Shown: positions 1-9,089 of the stretch, in pieces
Layout of the letters: each line of letters opens with the position of its first letter
How positions within the stretch are numbered: the stretch's first letter is position 1
DNA from: G016234445 sp964438865
Lineage (GTDB): Bacteria > Chloroflexota > Dehalococcoidia > Tepidiformales > Tepidiformaceae
DNA length: 64,000 bases
Reading direction: 5' to 3'
Assembly: GCA_964438865.1 (NCBI GenBank)
Contig: CAYTMI010000011.1
Coordinates: 27,940 to 91,939 of the forward strand
Translations under genes and position numbers: made by a program
The notes under the pieces: model-generated
The model's input: the letters and a program-made list of their open reading frames with translations, nothing else
Databases searched by the model: none
What the model was told of the DNA's origin: nothing

Positions 1-270
1 GATCTCCGGCTGAAAGATGATGAGGAGGCCGACGAGGACGGCGGTGACCGAGTTCCGGACGATGAAGTTGACGACGGTGAGTTCGAACATGCGGCCCAGG
101 AGGACGGCAGCGAGGACGAGGGCGATGAGGCCGCGGAGTTGGGTCATGGCCCGCGTCCGGGAGACGAGGCGAAGCACAGCGAAAATCAGCGCGGCGACGA
201 TGAAGACATCGATTGCGCTGGACGGCCCAAATTGGCGGAGGATTTCCCGAAAGTGTTCGAAGTCGATCAA
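1..270 (-). CDS. cdaA: Diadenylate cyclase CdaA, N-terminal part (runs off the window)
   Basis: Makes the second messenger c-di-AMP from two ATP at the membrane. Only the first 90 codons are inside the window: three hydrophobic segments with the CdaA signature 'RTRAMTQLRGL' after the first one and 'LIIFQPEI' at the edge. The catalytic DGA and RHR motifs would lie beyond position 1. The start is TTG at 270, because an in-frame TGA lies three codons upstream and no other start codon lies between. The family call rests on the membrane-domain signature, which is quite specific. Confidence 0.85.
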   Translation of the reverse strand, partial: MIDFEHFREILRQFGPSSAIDVFIVAALIFAVLRLVSRTRAMTQLRGLIALVLAAVLLGRMFELTVVNFIVRNSVTAVLVGLLIIFQPEI

Positions 271-338
271 GAGTGAAGTTCAGTGTGTCCCTCTGCATGA
301 TACGACGCCCCGGGGGCGGACGAACGAAAAACCGGGGG

Positions 339-1133
339 TCATGAGCCTGCCGGGAGGGAGAGGGTGATCCCGACGGGGCAATGGTCGGACCCCATGATGG
401 AGGATTCGACAAAGGCGCCGGTGAGGGAGGGGACGAGGTCGTCGCTGACGAAGACGTAGTCGATCCGCCAACCGATGTTGCGGGCGCGGCGTTCCCGCCA
501 GGCATCCCAGTAGGTGTAGACGTCGCGGGCATCGGGATGAAGGACGCGGAAGGTGTCGACGTAGCCGTGGGCTATGAACTCGTCGAGCCAGGCGCGCTCG
601 ACGGGGAGGAAGCCTGTGCCTTTGGCTCCTTCGGCGGGGCGGGCGAGGTCGATCTCGCGGTGGGCCACGTTGAGGTCACCCATGAAGACGACCTTGCGGC
701 CAGCGGCGCGGAGGGCGTCGACGTGGTCGAGGAAGGCGCGGAAGAATGCCAGCTTGAAGTCGAGGCGGTCGCCGGGGCCCTTGCCGCCGTTCGGGAAGTA
801 CGACGTTATGACGATAAGATCGCCGAAATCGGCCTGGATGACGCGGCCTTCGCGGTCGTAGTCAGGGTTTCCGAGACCAAGTGTGACGCTGACGGGAGGG
901 ACGCGGCTGAGGAGGAGGGCGCCGCTGTAGCCCGGGCGCTCGGCGGGATGCCACCAGGCGGTGTAGCCGAGGGACTCCCAATGTGCCGGATCAACCTGGC
1001 CGGGAGTTGCCTTTACCTCCTGGAAGCCGGCGACGTGGGGGCGGGTGGAAGCGAGCCAACCCTGAAAGTCGCCGGTCTTGATGGCGGCCCGGATGCCATT
1101 GATGTTCCAGGAAGAGATGGTGAGTTCGGGCAT
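339..1133 (-). CDS. xth: Exodeoxyribonuclease III
   Basis: A 264-residue AP endonuclease/3'-5' exonuclease of the EEP superfamily, acting in base-excision repair in the cytoplasm. It opens with 'SSWNINGIRAA'. The metal-binding Glu39 lies in 'FQEVK', the catalytic Asp/Asn pair in 'MGDLNVAH', and the C-terminal 'GSDHCPVGI' carries the Asp-His pair. Length is normal for bacterial XthA. The open frame continues upstream, but homology and the internal ATG place the start at 1133. It is the last gene of a minus-strand run with the membrane protein and the amidohydrolase, 7 bases from its neighbour. Confidence 0.93.
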   Translation of the reverse strand: MPELTISSWNINGIRAAIKTGDFQGWLASTRPHVAGFQEVKATPGQVDPAHWESLGYTAWWHPAERPGYSGALLLSRVPPVSVTLGLGNPDYDREGRVIQADFGDLIVITSYFPNGGKGPGDRLDFKLAFFRAFLDHVDALRAAGRKVVFMGDLNVAHREIDLARPAEGAKGTGFLPVERAWLDEFIAHGYVDTFRVLHPDARDVYTYWDAWRERRARNIGWRIDYVFVSDDLVPSLTGAFVESSIMGSDHCPVGITLSLPAGS

Positions 1134-1140
1134 GGGAGGG

Positions 1141-1935
1141 TCAGACGAAGGCGCGAGTGAAGACGACGGCGGTGGCGCCAACCCCGGCGACGATGAGGTA
1201 TTCGGCCAGGGTGGAGAGTTCGAGGTCGTGGTCGAGCAGGTGATGGACGACGCCGGTGGCGAGGTAGAAGCCGATGATGAGGAGGGCCCCGGCGAGGATG
1301 CCATCGAGGGGGAAGAAGTAGAAGGCGAGGCGGAGTTCGGCGATGGAGAGGCCGATGGCGAGGCCGGCAAGGAGGGAACTGGGGCCCATCATCCTGCTTT
1401 CGCGAAGGAGTTCCATGGCGAGGGCGAGGCTTGCGACGCCAACGATGACGGCTGAGGTGGCGACGCCGGGACCTTCGCTGTAGACGACGGTGTAAAGCGC
1501 GAACGCGGCGAGATAGGTAGCGATGGCGAGGAGAAGGCGCATGGGGCCGTACATGGCGGAGCCGAAGTCGACGGTGTGGTATTCGCCGAAAGCGACGGCG
1601 CCGACGGCAAGAGCGGCCGGGATGGCGGCGACGGGCCGTGCGTAGCCATGGAGGGCGTGGTCGATGAAGTAGCCGCTGGCGAGAAGGACGATGACCGGGA
1701 GGAAGAGGTAGACGACGGAGGAGAGCCACTGGCCGTGCCAGCGAGGGTTGGCCTGGACCATGCCATCGACTGCGAGGGCGACGAGGGCGGCAGTCAACCA
1801 GAGGATCCAGGGCTGGTGGGGGCGAATGGTGACGAACGCGAAGAGACCGCCGCCGGCAACAAGGGTCAGGAGGACGAAGCGGGCGGCGACCCCGGCAGAG
1901 AGCGGCGCGGGTGATGCCTGACGGACCAGGGTCAT
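1141..1935 (-). CDS. Polytopic membrane protein of unknown function
   Basis: A protein of 264 residues with about eight hydrophobic helices spread over its whole length and no recognisable catalytic motif. It resembles the small membrane proteins grouped as DUF5656 in Chloroflexota, but this is only an impression. The ATG at 1935 overlaps the TGA of the amidohydrolase gene (ATGA), so it is probably translated by coupling. The longer open frame upstream encodes an Arg-rich stretch that is unlikely to be translated. Function unknown. Confidence 0.7.
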   Translation of the reverse strand: MTLVRQASPAPLSAGVAARFVLLTLVAGGGLFAFVTIRPHQPWILWLTAALVALAVDGMVQANPRWHGQWLSSVVYLFLPVIVLLASGYFIDHALHGYARPVAAIPAALAVGAVAFGEYHTVDFGSAMYGPMRLLLAIATYLAAFALYTVVYSEGPGVATSAVIVGVASLALAMELLRESRMMGPSSLLAGLAIGLSIAELRLAFYFFPLDGILAGALLIIGFYLATGVVHHLLDHDLELSTLAEYLIVAGVGATAVVFTRAFV

Positions 1936-2813
1936 TCTCCGGCGAGGACGGGCTGTTCGAGCCCGTAGATTTCTGCGCCGTTGCGCCACCAGAGGCGCTC
2001 GCGCTCGTCGTCGCTGAGTTCGAGAAGGTCGTAGATCATCTCGAAGCGGTCGATGTGGGTGCGGATATCATCCATGCCGCAGTCGCTGCCGAAGACGAGT
2101 TTTTCGATCCCGAACTCGCCGCCGATGAGCTTCCGCTCGACAGCGTGGCGTTCGATGGTTTCGCCACCGCTGATGTCGAACCAGACGTTGTGGCGCCAGC
2201 GGGCGACGGAGGCGGCGAATTCGTAGTTGCCCTGGTTGCCGAGGTGGGCGCCGATGACTTTCAGCTTTGGGAAGCGGTTGGCGATGGTGTCAAGATGAAG
2301 CGGGCTCATGCGGGCGGCGGAGACGTTGCGGGGGGGCATCCGGTTGAGCATGGCCTGCATGCGCTGATAGGCCTGGGCGGCGGCGGCGTCGCGGCGAGGG
2401 TGGGTGATGGAGTAATCGAGGCCGCCGCCGATGACGCCCATGTGGAAGAGCACGGGCATGTCGAGGTCCTGGGCCTTCGAATAGGCGGGCATGTAGTCAG
2501 GGTCGTCGTAGTTGCGGGCGACGCCGATGAGCTTGAGGCCGCGGAAGCCCATGTCGTAGAGCCGCTGGACGCCATCTCCGTCGGTCTCTTCGGGATCGAT
2601 GACGGCGACGGGGATGAAGAGGTCCAAGTACTTGCTGACGAGTTCCATGCCGCGTTCATAGGAGGGGCCGAAGCGGCCGCCGGTGAGGAGGCAGGCCTTT
2701 GTGACGCCGGCCGCGGAGGCGACTTCATAGAGGCGATCGAGCATTGGCGCGGGGTCAGCGTCGGGCTGTTCCCAGTTGCGCGGGAAGTGGATATGGATGT
2801 CGAAGATCTTCAT
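1932..2813 (-). CDS. Amidohydrolase-family metal-dependent hydrolase (TIM barrel)
   Basis: A 293-residue protein of the amidohydrolase-2 (ACMSD-like) superfamily. Visible metal-ligand positions are 'DIHIHF' at strand 1 (His7, His9), 'LFHMG' (His124), 'IGAHLG' (His190) and 'FGSDCG' near residue 249. These fit a mononuclear zinc hydrolase or decarboxylase; the substrate cannot be read from the sequence. First gene of a three-gene minus-strand run and divergent from the MFS transporter. It overlaps the downstream membrane-protein gene by four bases. Confidence 0.85.
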   Translation of the reverse strand: MKIFDIHIHFPRNWEQPDADPAPMLDRLYEVASAAGVTKACLLTGGRFGPSYERGMELVSKYLDLFIPVAVIDPEETDGDGVQRLYDMGFRGLKLIGVARNYDDPDYMPAYSKAQDLDMPVLFHMGVIGGGLDYSITHPRRDAAAAQAYQRMQAMLNRMPPRNVSAARMSPLHLDTIANRFPKLKVIGAHLGNQGNYEFAASVARWRHNVWFDISGGETIERHAVERKLIGGEFGIEKLVFGSDCGMDDIRTHIDRFEMIYDLLELSDDERERLWWRNGAEIYGLEQPVLAGE

Positions 2814-2928
2814 GGAGCCTCGGCCGGAAGGGTGGGTGTGGGTGAGCGGGAGTGTAGCACGCCGGCCCTCACGGGCGAGGAAAGGGGGTGCCGGGAGTTG
2901 GTGGACGGCCCCTTCCGGCGGGGTGGTG

Positions 2929-2934
2929 TAGGCT
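2929..2934 (+). promoter_or_regulatory. Putative -10 box for the leaderless MFS gene
   Basis: TAGGCT lies seven bases before the GTG at 2942 and there is no Shine-Dalgarno sequence between them. This matches the TAnnnT-N6/7-GTG pattern seen at other genes here and supports both a leaderless mRNA and the choice of GTG 2942 as start. Confidence 0.45.
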
Positions 2935-2941
2935 CGGAAAC

Positions 2942-4165
2942 GTGCTTTCCCGGCCGTTCATCTCGCTGTATGTCGCCGTGTTTGTCGCGACGATGGGCAT
3001 CTCCATGGTCAGCCCGCTGCTGCCGGTGTATGCGAAGGAACTGGGCGCGAGCGGGGTCTGGCTGGGGCTGACGTTCTCGATCTTCGCAGTCGTGCAGGCG
3101 GTGGTGGGACCGTTCGCGGGGCGGCTTTCGGACCGTTACGGGCGGAAGCCGTTCATCATCGCGGGGCTGCTCATCTACATGGTCGCGGCTGTTGGATACC
3201 TGACGGCGGAGAGCTTCGCGCAGGTGATCGCGTTCCGGGCGTTCAGCGGGCTGGGGACGAGCTTCGTCTTTTCGGTGGCGCGAGCGTATGTGGGCGACAT
3301 GACGCCGCCGGGCCAGGAAGGGCGATGGCTGGGCGCCTTCGCGACGGCGGACATCATCGGCTTCGGGACGGGGCCGCTCATCGCGGGCGTGTTGCGCCAG
3401 GAAGTCGGGTTCCGGTCGGTGTTTGTGGCGATGGCGCTGCTGCTGGGGTTTTCGGCGCTGATTCTCGCGATGTGGTTGCCGCGGCAAATTCCAACGCACG
3501 GACGGACGGGGCGTGTGCGGCAGGAACCGCGCGTCCAGACGAGCTTCGGCGATGCGCTCCGGGACCCGCTGGTCCTGGCGCTGACGGTCCACTTCGGCCT
3601 GTTGGCCCTGGCGAGCGGAGCGTCGTTCAGCTTCCTCGCGCTGCGGCTGGAGGACGGGCTCCACGCGGCGCCGATCATGATCGGGCTGGCGTTCGCGACG
3701 CAGGACCTCACGGGTGGGGTCGCCCAGCCTTTCTGGGGGCGCATCGCGGACCGGTATGACCGGCGGCCGCTGGTGGCTATCGGGCTGATGCTGAATGCGG
3801 CGCTGCTGGTGGCGCTGGGGTTCGTGCCGACGTACACGCTTGCGGTGGTGATGCTGCTGGGGATGGGCGGCGCCGGGGCGCTTTCGAACGTCGCCGCGAG
3901 CGCCATCCAGGTGGTGGCGGGGAGACGCGCGGGAATGGGGACCGTGCTGGGGTTGGGGTCGGCCGGCAGCGGAATAGGGATTGTCGTGGGGTCGGTGGTT
4001 GGGGGGTTACTCGTAGACGTTTCCGGGATTGGAGCGGCGTTTCTCTTCGGTGGGGTGGTGATGGCGGTGGGGGTGCCGTTCTTCCTCTGGCTGACGCGCG
4101 GCCTGGCGACAACGGAGACGGCGGGGGTCCTGGAAGTGGCACCGGCTGGCGGCGGCGGGAGTTGA
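2942..4165 (+). CDS. MFS drug/solute exporter
   Basis: A 407-residue major facilitator protein with two halves of six helices. Between TM2 and TM3 is the signature 'GRLSDRYGRKP', repeated in weaker form as 'GRIADRYDRRP' in the second half. Motif C-like Gly/Pro pattern in TM5 ('GTGPLIAGVL') suggests a drug:H+ antiporter type. The substrate is unknown. The start is chosen at GTG 2942 because of the -10 box just upstream; an upstream ATG at 2888 would add a Gly/Pro-rich leader that looks non-coding. Confidence 0.85.
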   Translation: MLSRPFISLYVAVFVATMGISMVSPLLPVYAKELGASGVWLGLTFSIFAVVQAVVGPFAGRLSDRYGRKPFIIAGLLIYMVAAVGYLTAESFAQVIAFRAFSGLGTSFVFSVARAYVGDMTPPGQEGRWLGAFATADIIGFGTGPLIAGVLRQEVGFRSVFVAMALLLGFSALILAMWLPRQIPTHGRTGRVRQEPRVQTSFGDALRDPLVLALTVHFGLLALASGASFSFLALRLEDGLHAAPIMIGLAFATQDLTGGVAQPFWGRIADRYDRRPLVAIGLMLNAALLVALGFVPTYTLAVVMLLGMGGAGALSNVAASAIQVVAGRRAGMGTVLGLGSAGSGIGIVVGSVVGGLLVDVSGIGAAFLFGGVVMAVGVPFFLWLTRGLATTETAGVLEVAPAGGGGS

Positions 4166-4182
4166 AGCTGGCGCCGCTCCGG

Positions 4183-4188
4183 TAGCAT
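4183..4188 (+). promoter_or_regulatory. Putative -10 box for leaderless priA
   Basis: TAGCAT ends six bases before the GTG at 4195, with no ribosome-binding site in between. Same architecture as the boxes at 35421, 57631 and 33895 (minus strand). Confidence 0.45.
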
Positions 4189-4194
4189 AGGTGC

Positions 4195-6648
4195 GTGAGC
4201 AACGACATGACGGCGAGCGGCCCACCCCGGTACGTGGACGTGGCGGTAAACACCGGGCAGCCGTCGCGGGAGCCGTTCACGTATGAGGTCCCGGCGGGGA
4301 TGGTAATGGGGAGCGGACAGGCCGTGTTTGTGCCCTTCGGCCCGCGCGTCCTCCAGGGCATCACGATGGGGTTCCGGGAATCGACAAACCTCGACGTGGT
4401 CCGGCCGGTCGATGCGGTGGCCGACCCCCGGCCGGTGCTGGACGACATGCACATCGCGCTGGTGCGGTGGATGGCGGAGACGTACCTGGCGCCCCTCTGG
4501 GAGTGCGTTTCGACCTGCCTGCCGCCGGGCTACGGCCAGAAGCCGGTGACGATGGTTTCGCCGGTGGACCTCCCGCTGCTGCTGCCGATCTACCCGAAGG
4601 ACCAGAAGATCCTGCGGTTCCTGGCCGAACACGGGCGGGTGACGCTCGAGGCGATGCGGGAGAGCGCCGCCGGGGTGACCTTGCCCCGGCTCCAGCGTTT
4701 GCAGCGGGAAGGGTACCTCACAGTGGCGCAGGGCCTGGCGCGGCCGACTGTACAGCCCAAGTTCGAACGGAGGGTGGCGCTGGCCCGGACGCCGGCCGAG
4801 GCTGAAGCGCGGGCGGTCGAGATTGCGGCGAAAGCGCCACGGTCGGTGGACGCGCGGCTGTTGCGGCTGCTGGCGGCGGAAGCGGAGGTCTCGCTGACAA
4901 CAGCGCGGGAGGCGGGTGCACAGCCGGGGCACCTGAAGCGGCTGGAGAGCGAGGGCTGGCTGCGGACGTTCGAACGGCAGGTGACGCGGGACCCGTTGCT
5001 GGACTACCGGTTCGCGGAACGCCACCCGCTGGTGCTGACGGAGGCACAGGCGGAGGCGGCAGGCACAATAGCGGCCGCGGGCGGGACGTTCTTGCTGCAC
5101 GGGATTACGGGGGCCGGGAAGACGGAGGTATACCTCGACCTCGTGCGGCGGACGCTGGAGGCGGGGAAGAGCGCGATCGTGCTGGTGCCGGAGATCGCGC
5201 TGACACCCCAGGCCATCCGCCGGTATGGCGAGCGCTTCGGCGAGACGCTGACGGTGTTCCATTCGGGGCTGGGACAGGGAGAGCTGTATGACCAGTGGTA
5301 CCGGGTGCAACGCGGGGAAGCGCGGCTGGTGCTCGGTTCGCGCAGCGCCATCTTCGCGCCCGTGCGGGAACTCGGCCTGGTGGTGCTGGATGAAGAACAC
5401 GAATGGAGCTACAAGCAGGCGGACCCCGTGCCACGCTACCACGCGCGGGAAACGGCCGAGGAACTCTGCCGGCTGACCGGCGCAACGCTGGTGTTGGGGA
5501 GCGCGACGCCGGACGTCGTGACCTTCCACCGGTCGGAGACGGGGCGGATTTCGCGGGTGGAGCTCCTGGAACGGGTGGTGCCCGGTGACGACGGGACGAC
5601 TCACCCGGGCGCGTTGCCTGAGATCAGCATTGTCGACATGCGGGAGGAACTGAAGTCGGGCAACCGCGGCATCTTCAGCCGCTCGCTGCGGCGGGCGCTG
5701 GTGAGCGCGTTGCGGGCGGGGGAGCAGTCGATCCTGTTCGTGAACCGGCGGGGGTCGGCCCGATTCATGCTCTGCCGGGATTGCGGCCACCTGCCGATTT
5801 GCCCGGCCTGCGAACTGGCGATGGGGCTGGACATGAGCGACCCGAACCACCCGAAGGTGACCTGTCACAGCTGTGGGCGGGGACACCGGTTGGAGGAGCG
5901 TTGCCCACGGTGTGACAGCACCAAGTACCGGCCGTTCGGGGTGGGCACGCAGCGAATCGAAGTAGAGGCGAAGCTCGCCTTCCCGGGGGCGCGGGTGGCC
6001 CGCTGGGACAGCGACGTGGCGACGCGGAAGGGGAGCCACGAGCGGATCGTCCAGGCGTTGGAGGACCGGGAGATCGACATCCTGGTAGGGACGCAGATGC
6101 TGGCGAAGGGACTGGACCTGCCGGAACTGACGGTGGTGGGGGTGGTGGACGCGGACGTTGGGTTGAGCCTGCCGGACTACCACGCCCACGAGCGGGCGTT
6201 CCAACTGCTTTCGCAGGTGGCAGGGAGGGCCGGGAGGCGAGACCGGGAAGGCCAGGTGTTCATCCAGACGTACGACCCGGAGGCATCGCCAATCCAGTGC
6301 GCGGCGAACCACGACTACCGGGGGTTCTACGAGCACGAGATCGCACACCGGCTGCGGGCGGGGTATCCGCCGTTTTCACGGCTGGTGCGGCTGATCTACC
6401 ACCATTCGAACCGGGAACACGGGCTGGCGGAGGCTTCACGGGTGGCTTCGGAGCTGCGGCTGCGGCGGGACGCGGCGGGGCGGGCGGAACCAGACGTCCT
6501 GGGGCCGACGCCGGCGTTCATCCCGCGCATCCGGGGGCAGCACCGCTGGCAGATCCTGCTCCGGGGGCGGCACCCGGGTTCGCTGGTGGCCATGGTGAGG
6601 CTGGGGCAGGGTTGGGCGGTGGATGTGGACCCGGCAAGCCTGCTGTAA
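4195..6648 (+). CDS. priA: Primosomal replication-restart helicase PriA
   Basis: An 817-residue superfamily-2 3'-5' DNA helicase that reloads the replisome at stalled forks. N-terminal 3'-DNA-binding and winged-helix regions are followed by Walker A 'GITGAGKTEVY' near residue 303, the DEEH box near 399, and a zinc module inserted in the helicase lobe. That module has paired Cys motifs 'CRDCG', 'CPAC', 'CHSCG' and 'CPRC' (residues about 525-575). Helicase motifs V/VI include 'GTQMLAKGLDLPELTVVGV' and 'QVAGRAGR'. Length and domain order are normal for a full PriA. Confidence 0.95.
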   Translation: MSNDMTASGPPRYVDVAVNTGQPSREPFTYEVPAGMVMGSGQAVFVPFGPRVLQGITMGFRESTNLDVVRPVDAVADPRPVLDDMHIALVRWMAETYLAPLWECVSTCLPPGYGQKPVTMVSPVDLPLLLPIYPKDQKILRFLAEHGRVTLEAMRESAAGVTLPRLQRLQREGYLTVAQGLARPTVQPKFERRVALARTPAEAEARAVEIAAKAPRSVDARLLRLLAAEAEVSLTTAREAGAQPGHLKRLESEGWLRTFERQVTRDPLLDYRFAERHPLVLTEAQAEAAGTIAAAGGTFLLHGITGAGKTEVYLDLVRRTLEAGKSAIVLVPEIALTPQAIRRYGERFGETLTVFHSGLGQGELYDQWYRVQRGEARLVLGSRSAIFAPVRELGLVVLDEEHEWSYKQADPVPRYHARETAEELCRLTGATLVLGSATPDVVTFHRSETGRISRVELLERVVPGDDGTTHPGALPEISIVDMREELKSGNRGIFSRSLRRALVSALRAGEQSILFVNRRGSARFMLCRDCGHLPICPACELAMGLDMSDPNHPKVTCHSCGRGHRLEERCPRCDSTKYRPFGVGTQRIEVEAKLAFPGARVARWDSDVATRKGSHERIVQALEDREIDILVGTQMLAKGLDLPELTVVGVVDADVGLSLPDYHAHERAFQLLSQVAGRAGRRDREGQVFIQTYDPEASPIQCAANHDYRGFYEHEIAHRLRAGYPPFSRLVRLIYHHSNREHGLAEASRVASELRLRRDAAGRAEPDVLGPTPAFIPRIRGQHRWQILLRGRHPGSLVAMVRLGQGWAVDVDPASLL

Positions 6649-6737
6649 GCGGTTCCCTGTTTCGGGTTGACCCCCTCTGGTATCCTTCCGGCTGGCTGTG
6701 GCGCCAGCAATGGGCGCACAGGGAGGCTCCAGAACGT

Positions 6738-7727
6738 ATGGACCAGGTGGTCAAGCCGTGGCGCGAACTGGCCCTGATCTTCCCCGGGCAGGGTTCGCAG
6801 CACGTTGGCATGGGCCAACGCCTCTCGCAGGTTTCGCGGGCGGCACACGACCTCTTCAGGCGCGCGGACGAAGTGCTGGATGCGCGGCTTTCGCAACTGT
6901 GTTTCGAAGGCCCGGCGGAGGAGCTAGAACAGACGATCAACCAGCAACCGGCGACGTTCGTGACGTCAATCGCGTGGCTCGCGGCGATGCGGGAACGCTG
7001 GGGGGCAGCGGGCCGAACGATCGAACCGAGCATGTTCGCGGGACACTCGCTCGGCGAGTTCACGGCGGCGGTCGCGGCGGAATCGCTGACCTTCGAAGAA
7101 GGACTGCTGCTGGTGAAGGAACGAGGGATCCTGATGGACGAGGCCGGGCGCGAGTTCCCCGGGGGCATGGCCTCGATCCTCGGGCTTTCGGAAGAGCAGG
7201 TCGCGCAGATCTGTTCGGAAGCGGCAGAGGGCGAGTACGTGGGGATGGCGACGGCGAACTGCGAAGGCCAGAATGTGATCTCGGGGGCACTGCGGCCACT
7301 GAAGCGGGCGATGGCGCTGGCCGAGAAAGCGGGCGCGCGGAGGGTGGTGAAGCTGCCGATCACCATCGGCTCGCATTCGCCGCTGATGGCAAAGGCGAGC
7401 GAAGGGATGAACCGGCTGCTGCAGAAGCTGCCGATGAAGGACCCGCGTCACCCGCTGGTGGGGAACGTGAATGCCGGGCTGCTGACGACGCAGCAGGAGG
7501 TATACGCTGAGCTTCGCGACCAGCTGCTGAGCGGCGTGAAGTGGCAGAAATCGGTGGAGAAGATGCGAGACGAAGGCGTGGACATGTTCATCGAGGTGGG
7601 CCCGGGGAACGTGCTCACGCGGGTGGTGCGCCGGATCGACTACAGCCTGAACAGCCTGAGCGTGAGCGACGACTACGAGGGGCTGCTGAGCGAGAACTTC
7701 GCGACGGTTGAGGCGGCGGCGTTATGA
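6738..7727 (+). CDS. fabD: Malonyl-CoA:ACP transacylase
   Basis: A 329-residue acyltransferase that moves malonyl from CoA to acyl carrier protein, feeding the condensing enzymes encoded next to it. 'FPGQGSQ' starts the fold. The nucleophile is Ser104 in 'GHSLGE' and the catalytic His213 is in 'GSHSPLM'. The ATG at 6738 is the first residue that fits the family; the open frame upstream of it is Gly/Arg-rich non-homologous sequence. The stop overlaps the fabF start by four bases (ATGA). First gene of fabD-fabF-fabF-acpP. Confidence 0.95.
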   Translation: MDQVVKPWRELALIFPGQGSQHVGMGQRLSQVSRAAHDLFRRADEVLDARLSQLCFEGPAEELEQTINQQPATFVTSIAWLAAMRERWGAAGRTIEPSMFAGHSLGEFTAAVAAESLTFEEGLLLVKERGILMDEAGREFPGGMASILGLSEEQVAQICSEAAEGEYVGMATANCEGQNVISGALRPLKRAMALAEKAGARRVVKLPITIGSHSPLMAKASEGMNRLLQKLPMKDPRHPLVGNVNAGLLTTQQEVYAELRDQLLSGVKWQKSVEKMRDEGVDMFIEVGPGNVLTRVVRRIDYSLNSLSVSDDYEGLLSENFATVEAAAL

Positions 7728-8962
7728 CACGCCGGGTGGTGGTCACCGGGGTGGGGGCGGTCACGGCCGTCGGGCACACAGCCGAGGAGACGTGGCAGGC
7801 GATGTTGGCCGGGCGCAGCGGGATCGGGCCGATCACCCTGTTCGACGCAGCGCCGTACCCGGTGCGGATCCAGGCGGAGGTGAAGGGTTTCAGCCTTGGG
7901 GGTCGCGCCGACGCGAAGCAGCAGCGCTACATGAACCGGGGTGTGACCTTCGGGGTTTCGGCGGCGCTGGAAGCCCTGGCCGACAGCGGCTACACAATCA
8001 CCGACGACAACGCGGAGATGGTGGGCGTGATGTTCAGCGCCGGCGGTGGCGGCACCGACCTGGTAATCGAATACCAGCATGTGCTCGAAGAGAAGGGGCC
8101 GCGGCGGGTGACGCCGTTCCTGGTGGCGAACTTCATCCCGGACGCGGCGAGCGGGCACATCGCGATCGCGACGGGGGCACGCGGGCCAAACATGGCAATC
8201 GTGAGCGCCTGTGCGACCGGCGGCGGGACGATCGGCGAGGCGTTCGAGACGGTGCGCCGGGGCGACGCGGACATGATCATCGCGGGGAGTTCGGAAGCGG
8301 TGCTGCTGCCCCTCTACCACGCGACGTGGTGTTCGATGCGGGCACTGGCGGGGGACAACGAGCACCCGGAGAAGGCGCTGAAGCCGTTCGACCTGAACCG
8401 CGACGGGTTCATTGCGGGCGAGGGCGGGGCGGCGATGATCCTGGAAGACCTGGAGATGGCGAAGGCCCGGGGGGCGAAGATCTACTGCGAGATCATCGGC
8501 TACGGCAGTTCGAGCGACGCCTACGACATGATTGCCCTGCACGAGACGGGCCGGGGGCTGAAGCGCGCGGTGAACGCGGCGCTGCGGAAGGCGGGCATCG
8601 ACCCGGCCAGCATCGACTACATCAACCCGCACGGCAGCGGCACTCCACTCAACGACCGGGTGGAGACGATGGTCTTCAAGGAAGTGATGGGGAAGGCTGC
8701 CTACAGCGCGGCGATCAGTTCCGTGAAGCCGATTACGGGCCACTGCATGGGGGCTTCGGGTTCGGTCGAAGCGCTGGCTTGCGTGCTCGCCATCCGCGAC
8801 CAGGAGGTGCCGCCGACGATCAACTACACGACACCGGACCCGGAATGCGACCTGGACTACGTGCCGAACGTGTCGCGGAAGCGGCCGGTGAAGGTGGCGA
8901 TGACGACGTCGGTGGGCCTCGGCGGGCACAACTCCTGCGTGATCTTTCGGCAGGTGGAATAG
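7724..8962 (+). CDS. fabF: Beta-ketoacyl-ACP synthase II (first copy)
   Basis: A 412-residue thiolase-fold condensing enzyme for fatty-acid elongation. The catalytic triad falls at the E. coli FabF positions: Cys163 in 'SACATGGG', His303 in 'NPHGSGTPLND' and His340 in 'KPITGHCMGASG'. Translation is coupled to fabD by an ATGA overlap. The protein is clearly related to, but diverged from, the second copy at 9090. Two tandem KAS II genes may divide chain-length or substrate preference; that is inference. Confidence 0.94.
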   Translation: MTRRVVVTGVGAVTAVGHTAEETWQAMLAGRSGIGPITLFDAAPYPVRIQAEVKGFSLGGRADAKQQRYMNRGVTFGVSAALEALADSGYTITDDNAEMVGVMFSAGGGGTDLVIEYQHVLEEKGPRRVTPFLVANFIPDAASGHIAIATGARGPNMAIVSACATGGGTIGEAFETVRRGDADMIIAGSSEAVLLPLYHATWCSMRALAGDNEHPEKALKPFDLNRDGFIAGEGGAAMILEDLEMAKARGAKIYCEIIGYGSSSDAYDMIALHETGRGLKRAVNAALRKAGIDPASIDYINPHGSGTPLNDRVETMVFKEVMGKAAYSAAISSVKPITGHCMGASGSVEALACVLAIRDQEVPPTINYTTPDPECDLDYVPNVSRKRPVKVAMTTSVGLGGHNSCVIFRQVE

Positions 8963-8969
8963 CGGGGCG

Positions 8970-9008
8970 CCCTCACCCCGGCCCTCTCCCGCACGGCGGG
9001 AGAGGGAG
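8970..9008. repeat. Intergenic palindromic repeat, copy 1
   Basis: The left part reads CCCTCACCCCGGCCCTCTCC, followed by a GC-rich inverted repeat CTCTCCCGC / GCGGGAGAG with a three-base loop. The same block, with another loop, follows the DinB-like gene at 41091. Both copies sit directly after a stop codon, so it may be a REP-like element or a terminator without a U-tract. Confidence 0.6.
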
Positions 9009-9038
9009 CACGGCGCTAGGCTGTGTGGGCGGAGCGGC

Positions 9039-9044
9039 TAGAAT
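9039..9044 (+). promoter_or_regulatory. Possible -10 box upstream of the second fabF
   Basis: TAGAAT lies in the 127-base gap between the two KAS genes, about 45 bases before the GTG at 9090. It suggests that the second fabF and acpP have their own promoter. No clear -35 box is visible. Confidence 0.3.
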
Positions 9045-9089
9045 GGACGGCTGGAGGCGCCGGGCGGACCGCGCTCCACGGAGCATGCT

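Noticed and set aside
3175..6348. A very long open frame antisense to the MFS and priA genes
   Set aside because: It mirrors the strong GC-rich codon bias of the real genes, has Arg/Pro/His-rich composition and no family motif.
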